A stretch of 64,000 bases of DNA from Acidiphilium multivorum AIU301 (lineage in GTDB: Bacteria; Pseudomonadota; Alphaproteobacteria; Acetobacterales; Acetobacteraceae): positions 496,001 through 560,000 of the forward strand of contig NC_015186.1 in the NCBI RefSeq assembly GCF_000202835.1, read 5' to 3'. Below are positions 59,028-64,000 of this stretch, one piece after another. Within the stretch, counting starts at the first letter, position 1. Every line of letters begins with the position of its first letter. The position numbers were made by a program, and so were the translations under genes. Under the pieces are notes generated by a model. That model did not search any database. It was not told where the DNA came from and saw only the letters and a list, made by a program, of their open reading frames with translations.

Positions 59028-61108
59028 AGAGCAGCTTGGCTGCGGCCTCATCGCTGGGGAAATGGCCGCGCGCGCGGATGGCCCGGCGCAGCTTGGAATT
59101 CAAAGCCTCTATGGCGTTCGTTGTATAAATGATCCGACGGACCTCGCCGGGGAAGGAAAAGAACGGGATGACTTCCTGCCACACCCGGCGCCAGCTCTGG
59201 CCGATGGCAGGGTATTTCTGGCCCCATGGACCGGCCTCGAAATCGGCGAGAGCGGCCTCGGCGGCCCTGGCATCAACGGCCCGGTAGATGTCCTTGAGGG
59301 CGGTGGCGACCGCCTTGCGGTCCTTGTAGGACACGAAATCCATCGAATTCCGGAGCAGATGGACGATGCAGGTCTGCACGATCGTCTCGGGAAAGACGGC
59401 CGTGATCGCCTCCGGGAACCCCTTGAGGCCATCGACCACCGCCAGCAGGATGTCCTCGACGCCGCGGTTCTTCAGCTCGTTCATCACCCGCAGCCAGAAT
59501 TTGGCGCCTTCGTTCTGCTCGATCCACATCCCGAGTACGACCTTCGTCCCGTCGGCCATAACCCCCAGCGCGATATGGATCGCCTTGTTGCGGACCACGC
59601 CCTCGTCGCGGATCTTCACCCGGATGGCATCGAAGAATACCAGCGGATAGACCGGGTCCAGCGGACGCTGCTGCCAGGATGTCACCTCGTCCAGCACCGC
59701 ATCGGTGATCGTGCTGATCAGCTCCGCCGAGGCATCCATGCCGTAGATCTCGCGCAGATGTTCCGCGATCTCCCGGGTGCTCATCCCCCGCGCATACATC
59801 GAGATGATCTTGTCATCGAAGCCTGGAAACCGGCGCTGGTATTTGGCGATCAGCTGCGGATCAAAGCTACCCGCACGGTCTCGCGGGATCGCAATCTCGA
59901 TCTTCCCCGTGCCGGTCGACACCGACTTGCGGCCATAGCCGTTGCGGCTGTTCTCCGCCTCCGCTTCGTCACTCAGATGGTAATCCATCTCCGCGCTCAG
60001 GGCCCGCTCCGCCAGGGCCTTCTTCAGCGCGTTCACCAGATCCCCGGAATTCAGCGCTGCCGCCGCGTCACCCCCAGCCAGCAGCTGGTCCAGCAAATCG
60101 TCCGGGATCGCCGGCGCTCTCCGTCGTGCCATATGGGTCTTCCTTTCTACCCACTATGCCACTCACACACGAAATTCAGGACACTGCCCCGCAACGGCTA
60201 TGGCCGCAAGTCGGTGTCGACCGGCACGGGGAAGATCGAGATTGCGATCCCGCGAGACCGTGCGGGTAGCTTTGATCCGCAGCTGATCGCCAAATACCAG
60301 CGCCGGTTTCCAGGCTTCGATGACAAGATCATCTCGATGTATGCGCGGGGGATGAGCACCCGGGAGATCGCGGAACATCTGCGCGAGATCTACGGCATGG
60401 ATGCCTCGGCGGAGCTGATCAGCACGATCACCGATGCGGTGCTGGACGAGGTGACATCCTGGCAGCAGCGTCCGCTGGACCCGGTCTATCCGCTGGTATT
60501 CTTCGATGCCATCCGGGTGAAGATCCGCGACGAGGGCGTGGTCCGCAACAAGGCGATCCATATCGCGCTGGGGGTTATGGCCGACGGGACGAAGGTCGTA
60601 CTCGGGATGTGGATCGAGCAGAACGAAGGCGCCAAATTCTGGCTGCGGGTGATGAACGAGCTGAAGAACCGCGGCGTCGAGGACATCCTGCTGGCGGTGG
60701 TCGATGGCCTCAAGGGGTTCCCGGAGGCGATCACGGCCGTCTTTCCCGAGACGATCGTGCAGACCTGCATCGTCCATCTGCTCCGGAATTCGATGGATTT
60801 CGTGTCCTACAAGGACCGCAAGGCGGTCGCCACCGCCCTCAAGGACATCTACCGGGCCGTTGATGCCAGGGCCGCCGAGGCCGCTCTCGCCGATTTCGAG
60901 GCCGGTCCATGGGGCCAGAAATACCCTGCCATCGGCCAGAGCTGGCGCCGGGTGTGGCAGGAAGTCATCCCGTTCTTTTCCTTCCCCGGCGAGGTCCGTC
61001 GGATCATTTATACAACGAACGCCATAGAGGCTTTGAATTCCAAGCTGCGCCGGGCCATCCGCGCGCGCGGCCATTTCCCCAGCGATGAGGCCGCAGCCAA
61101 GCTGCTCT
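59028..61108. repeat. Long inverted repeat made by the two IS256 copies
   Basis: Because copies A and B face each other, 59028-59939 is the reverse complement of 60197-61108: two 912-base arms around a 257-base centre. Shorter pairs are 56227-56385 with 61109-61267, and 55978-56226 with 59940-60188. Such repeats can recombine, invert the DNA between them or mislead assembly. Confidence 0.85.
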
Positions 61109-61276
61109 ATCTGATCCTGAACCGATCCGAAAAAGAGTGGGTGATGCCACCTCGAGAATGGGCTATGGCAAAGGCTCAGTTCGCCGTCATCTTCGGCGAT
61201 CGCTTCGTAAGGGCCCTGGCGGCCTGATGTTCAACCGCCGCCCATACACGGAATTCCTGACAGTGCCGTATACAGG

Positions 61277-61640
61277 TGCCCGGTTGTCTCGAAGGCCATC
61301 CCTGGGCGATCAAAACAACTTCTAGACCGCGAAGAACGAATTCTGCCTTGACCACAACGAGACCCGGTCTTGGCACGAGTGGCATCGCCACGTCTCGCTC
61401 GTGATGCCCGCTTCGCCGTGATGGCCGTGGTCCGATATCGCGCCGACGATACGACGCCCCCAAAAAGGCCGAGTATGGCGACCCGCAGAAGCGGATCTGC
61501 TGGTCTGTTCAGGGAGTCCGCCGCATCGCCAACAAGCGCGCTCAGAGACGGGTCGAACCCGCCGACGTCATCGCTTGGTCGTGCTTGCGACCGACCCACC
61601 AAGCCGCGCCCGAACGGACTTATCAAAAATCCAAAATGCA
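61277..61640 (+). pseudogene. IS701-type transposase relic, right part
   Basis: Directly after the right target duplication the relic resumes with residues of the transposase C-terminus in changing frames: TAKNEFCLDHNETRSWHEWH with RHVSLVM (about 61325-61410), then KKAEYGDPQKRICWSVQGVR and RIANKRAQRRVEPADVIAWS (about 61460-61585). Together with 55340-55968 this is one decayed element that served as landing site for the younger IS. The last 55 bases before the potassium channel gene show nothing recognisable. Confidence 0.6.
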
Positions 61641-61695
61641 ACCGTAATGCTGGAACGGCTTCAGGCCGCGCGGGGCGGATGTCCGGCCCGGCGCA

Positions 61696-62946
61696 TTAGG
61701 AGGTGCCGTCCGCGTCGTGAGGGCGGACGTCGAGGAACCGGCTCAGCAGCCAGTCCCCGTCGATCTTCTGTTCGGTGAGAGCCATGGCCAGAACCTCGCC
61801 GCCAAAGACCGGGGCGGCGAGGATCATGTCGGGATGAACCCGACGCACCCGTTCCAGGTTCTTGCGCGTGCTGACCGCAGCAACCTTTTTGGCATCGGTG
61901 CCCAGTTCGCGGACAGCGAGAATCACGAATGCGTTTTCAGAGTCATCATCCGAAAGAGCGAGAATCGCCCGCGCATGCTCGCCTCCGGCCTTGCGCAGCG
62001 TATCGAGATCCGTCGGGTCGCCGATGACGGTCTCGGCATCGCTGAAGCCAGCATCCTCGGTTTCGGTGATGAAGACCACCGCCTCGCCGCGATGGTGGAG
62101 TTCGCGCGCCGTGTTCCTGGCAAGGACGCCATGCCCCGAAATGATGAAGTGGTTCACGCGTTTCATCTTCTGTCTCCGTGGACCGATCGTCCGGTTGATG
62201 CGATTCTGGAGGACCGGGCCGATCACCGCAGTGAGCGCCGTCGCAAATACCGTCAGCCCAAGGACGATCAGCGAGACGACGAAGAGCCTTGCATCCTCGC
62301 TTTTGGGCAGAATATCGCCGTAGCCGACCGTCGACATTGTAACGATAACGAAATAAACTGCCGCGGGCAGATTCGTGATCGGCGGGCTGAATCCCGCTCC
62401 AAGAAGCAAGGAGCCCAATACGCCATAGACCATCAGCACGAGCACGGACGCCACGGCGAATAGCGTTCCGGCGGCGAGTGACGAGCGCGAAAAGTGATTA
62501 CGCGCCAGCAGGAGCGACGCCAGGAGGACGAGGATATAGATCGTCTCGCCATCGAGCCGCGTTGCAGCTCCCAGATGCACGGTCAGCAGAAGTTGGGCCA
62601 GCGCGATGCCGATAGCCGATAGCCAGGCGATTCTCGACCGCCCGAGCAATCCCAAGGCGATCAAGATCTGTAGGGCGCCGACGACCACGTTCGGCACACC
62701 GTTGAGAATCAGGCCGGGAATGTTTCCCGAAATCGGGTGGATGGCACTGACCAGGTTCGCCAGATCGAGGTGGAGATATTGTGCCGCGAACTTCTGGATC
62801 GTGGGCAAAATCGCGAGGGCCCCGGCGACACCGACGGCGAGCGCCAGAGGCACGTGAGGGAACCAGAGGTCCATCCGCAAACGGCGGTACCAGCGGTTGC
62901 TGAGCAACCGCGTCTGCCGGGCAACGAGCGATAATGCCCTACGCAC
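61696..62946 (-). CDS. Voltage-gated-type potassium channel with RCK/TrkA-N domain (Kch-like)
   Basis: This 416-residue protein has about six membrane segments in residues 25-255, a pore with selectivity filter STVGYGD near 208-214, and a cytoplasmic RCK domain with Rossmann motif ISGHGVLARNTA near 273. The layout matches bacterial Kch-type channels. The first codon is GTG at 62946; an ATG at 62874 would remove 24 residues but keep all helices. It lies beside the IS cluster and is intact. Transported ion is inferred from the filter. Confidence 0.87.
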   Translation of the reverse strand: MRRALSLVARQTRLLSNRWYRRLRMDLWFPHVPLALAVGVAGALAILPTIQKFAAQYLHLDLANLVSAIHPISGNIPGLILNGVPNVVVGALQILIALGLLGRSRIAWLSAIGIALAQLLLTVHLGAATRLDGETIYILVLLASLLLARNHFSRSSLAAGTLFAVASVLVLMVYGVLGSLLLGAGFSPPITNLPAAVYFVIVTMSTVGYGDILPKSEDARLFVVSLIVLGLTVFATALTAVIGPVLQNRINRTIGPRRQKMKRVNHFIISGHGVLARNTARELHHRGEAVVFITETEDAGFSDAETVIGDPTDLDTLRKAGGEHARAILALSDDDSENAFVILAVRELGTDAKKVAAVSTRKNLERVRRVHPDMILAAPVFGGEVLAMALTEQKIDGDWLLSRFLDVRPHDADGTS

Positions 62947-63033
62947 GGCGACCTCGGCCCCTGCCGCATTTCATCACACCAGACATCCGGAAGGCAGATG
63001 GGCGCAGATCGGCAGCGGTGCAACGCCCGCCGG

Positions 63034-63273
63034 TCAGGGAATGGTGATTTCGAAACTCTCGATCACGGTATTGGCAAGCAGGCGGCGAGCCATGGAGTCG
63101 GCTGCGTCGCGGGCCTTTTCACGGTCGGTCTCGGCGAGATCGAGTTCGATCAGCTTGCCGACCCTTACGTCGTTCACGTCATTGTATCCAAGCCCTTCGA
63201 GCGCGTGGCCGATGGCCTTGCCCTGCGGATCGAGCACGCCGGTCTTCAGCTTCACGGCGACCAGAACCTTCAT
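63034..63273 (-). CDS. purS: Phosphoribosylformylglycinamidine synthase subunit PurS
   Basis: This 79-residue protein, [20 protein letters not shown] then [20 protein letters not shown], is a complete PurS. It bridges PurL and PurQ in the fourth step of purine synthesis. Its ATG overlaps the purC stop by 4 bases; purQ and purL would be expected downstream but the next leftward gene is the potassium channel. Confidence 0.95.
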   Translation of the reverse strand: MKVLVAVKLKTGVLDPQGKAIGHALEGLGYNDVNDVRVGKLIELDLAETDREKARDAADSMARRLLANTVIESFEITIP

Positions 63274-64000
63274 TGCATCGTCTCCGGGCCCTTCATATCG
63301 CGTGTCCCGGCCTCGGGCAGGATTCCGAGACGCTTGGCGACTTCCTGATATGCTTCCTCAACCCGGCCGAGATCGCGGCGGAAGCGGTCCTTGTCCATCT
63401 TCTCGTTGGTCTTGGCATCCCAGAGACGGCAATTGTCCGGGCTGATTTCGTCGGCGAGGACGATGCGCATATCGTCGTTCTCCCACAGCCGGCCGAACTC
63501 GATCTTGAAGTCCACCAGGACGATGCCGACGCCGAGGAACAGGCCAGTGAGAAAGTCGTTGATGCGCAGGCTCAGATGGACAATGTCATCCATATCCTGG
63601 GTGCTGGCCCAGCCGAACGCGGTGATGTGGTCCTCGGACACCATCGGATCGTTGAGGGCGTCGTTCTTGTAATAATATTCGATGATCGATCGGGGGAGCC
63701 GCGTGCCCTCAGGGATGCCGAGGCGCGTGCTCATGCTGCCCGCGGCAACGTTGCGAATGACGACCTCGATCGGAATGATCTCGACCTCGCGCACGAGTTG
63801 TTCGCGCATGTTGAGGCGGCGGACGAAATGGGTCGGGATGCCGATTTCGCCGAGGCGCTGCATCAGGAACTCGCTGATGCGGTTGTTCAACACGCCCTTC
63901 CCCGTGATCACGCCCTTCTTCTGGGCGTTGAACGCGGTGGCGTCGTCCTTGAAATACTGCACGAGGGTGCCGGGTTCCGGCCCTTCGAACAGGATTTTTG
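63270..64000 (-). CDS. purC: SAICAR synthase PurC, N-terminus cut by the window end
   Basis: The frame is open to base 64000 and lacks only about a dozen N-terminal residues; [20 protein letters not shown] is the family start region. Later blocks [35 protein letters not shown] and [14 protein letters not shown] are typical of PurC. The enzyme joins aspartate to CAIR. A GTG at 63962 is in frame but would cut off conserved residues, so it is not the start. Confidence 0.95.
   Translation of the reverse strand, partial: KILFEGPEPGTLVQYFKDDATAFNAQKKGVITGKGVLNNRISEFLMQRLGEIGIPTHFVRRLNMREQLVREVEIIPIEVVIRNVAAGSMSTRLGIPEGTRLPRSIIEYYYKNDALNDPMVSEDHITAFGWASTQDMDDIVHLSLRINDFLTGLFLGVGIVLVDFKIEFGRLWENDDMRIVLADEISPDNCRLWDAKTNEKMDKDRFRRDLGRVEEAYQEVAKRLGILPEAGTRDMKGPETMQ

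Larger units (their letters stand above)
56267..60132 (-). pseudogene. IS256-family transposase of copy B, interrupted
   Basis: The minus-strand frame starts at 60132 (MARRRAPAIPDD) and is normal through AAAKLLYLI, then enters IS21-type DNA at 59020. There it runs on as an artificial 37-residue tail to 58906. The genuine last codons lie at 56385-56267 on the far side of the IS21-type element. All three catalytic acidic regions lie before the break, so a nearly full-length protein with a foreign tail could be made. Whether it is active is unknown. Confidence 0.88.
56227..60188 (-). mobile_element. IS256-family element, copy B (inverted, interrupted by an IS21-type element)
   Basis: Copy B is the same 1320-base element in opposite orientation. 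It occupies 56227-56385 and 59028-60188, and is inserted within the transposase of copy A. The duplicated target is CCGCAACG (56219-56226 and 60189-60196), 8 bases, or 9 if a shared G is counted. Encoded protein is identical to copy A over all comparable stretches, so the two copies separated very recently. Confidence 0.92.
56034..61227 (+). pseudogene. IS256-family transposase of copy A, interrupted
   Basis: Joining 56034-56226 with 60197-61227 gives 1224 bases, a 407-residue IS256/mutator-type transposase (MARRRAPAIPDDLLDQLLAG ... NSRNG | YGRKSVSTG ... ). The DDE region includes FFDAIRVKIRDEGVV and VVDGLKGFPEAI, with IVHLLRNSMDFV between. The interruption falls after codon 64 and removes function unless copy B leaves precisely. 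The part upstream of the break encodes only the N-terminal 64 residues; the part downstream has no own start. Confidence 0.9.
55978..61267 (+). mobile_element. IS256-family element, copy A (interrupted by copy B)
   Basis: The element proper is 1320 bases in two blocks, 55978-56226 and 60197-61267. Ends are imperfect inverted repeats of about 22 bases (left GGCAGTGTCCTGAATTTC..., right, reversed, GGCACTGTCAGGAATTCC...), flanked by the 9-base duplication GTATACAGG. It is inserted in the IS701-type relic. It is itself split inside its transposase by copy B, with CCGCAACG duplicated at 56219-56226 and 60189-60196. The two blocks add up to the same length as copy B, which confirms the reconstruction. 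Confidence 0.92.

Noticed and set aside
58948-61227. A 759-codon plus-strand open frame that looks like one large protein
   Set aside because: Its first half is antisense to the copy B transposase and the second half is the downstream part of the copy A transposase. The frame is a by-product of the inverted IS copies.

Overview
The window is high-GC DNA from an alphaproteobacterium, most likely a member of the Acetobacteraceae (Acidiphilium-like). That placement is inferred from the mixture of genes (purS-purC, def-COQ9, a DhnA-type aldolase, pal-cpoB-tilS-ftsH), the base composition and the IS families. No 16S gene is present, so it is only moderately secure.

Positions 1-18902 are the right-hand part of an integrative element. 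The far left holds the last codons of a TrbI-like conjugation protein and a DUF2274 gene, then a TacA/TacT-type toxin-antitoxin pair. Next comes a leftward, tightly coupled BREX phage-defence operon: brxE-brxA-brxB-brxC-pglX(N half)-pglX(C half)-RelA/SpoT-type synthetase-pglZ-brxL. A small excisionase-type HTH gene, the C-terminal relic of another ATPase gene (probably DUF499 type), a tyrosine integrase, candidate arm-type repeats and the 3' half of a tRNA-Gly(GCC) gene close the island. The unusual parts are an alarmone-synthetase-like gene embedded in the BREX operon, a PglX divided into two coupled genes, and BrxE (typical of type 6) combined with BrxL (typical of type 1).

Positions 18903-44131 are ordinary chromosome. 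pheST is preceded by a Phe-codon-rich leader and an intrinsic terminator, which looks like attenuation. The envelope/tRNA-modification/protease run pal-cpoB-tilS-ftsH follows, then a dehydrogenase, an enoyl-CoA hydratase-like gene, pnp, a frameshifted MFS transporter, a 2OG oxygenase, doxX, rpsU, def, COQ9, a UbiH-like monooxygenase, amtB with a sigma-54 promoter, ftsK, a class I aldolase and thiE.

Positions 44215-52183 are a surface-polysaccharide type accessory region. It has three large glycosyltransferases, two of them partly or wholly AT-rich (signs of transfer) and one cut by an in-frame stop, plus two small exported proteins. rne follows.

Positions 55300-61640 are a four-level nested insertion: an IS701-type relic holds an IS256-type copy, which holds a second inverted IS256-type copy, which holds an intact IS21-type element. 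Target duplications are readable at three levels. A potassium channel gene and purS-purC (cut by the window end) finish the window.
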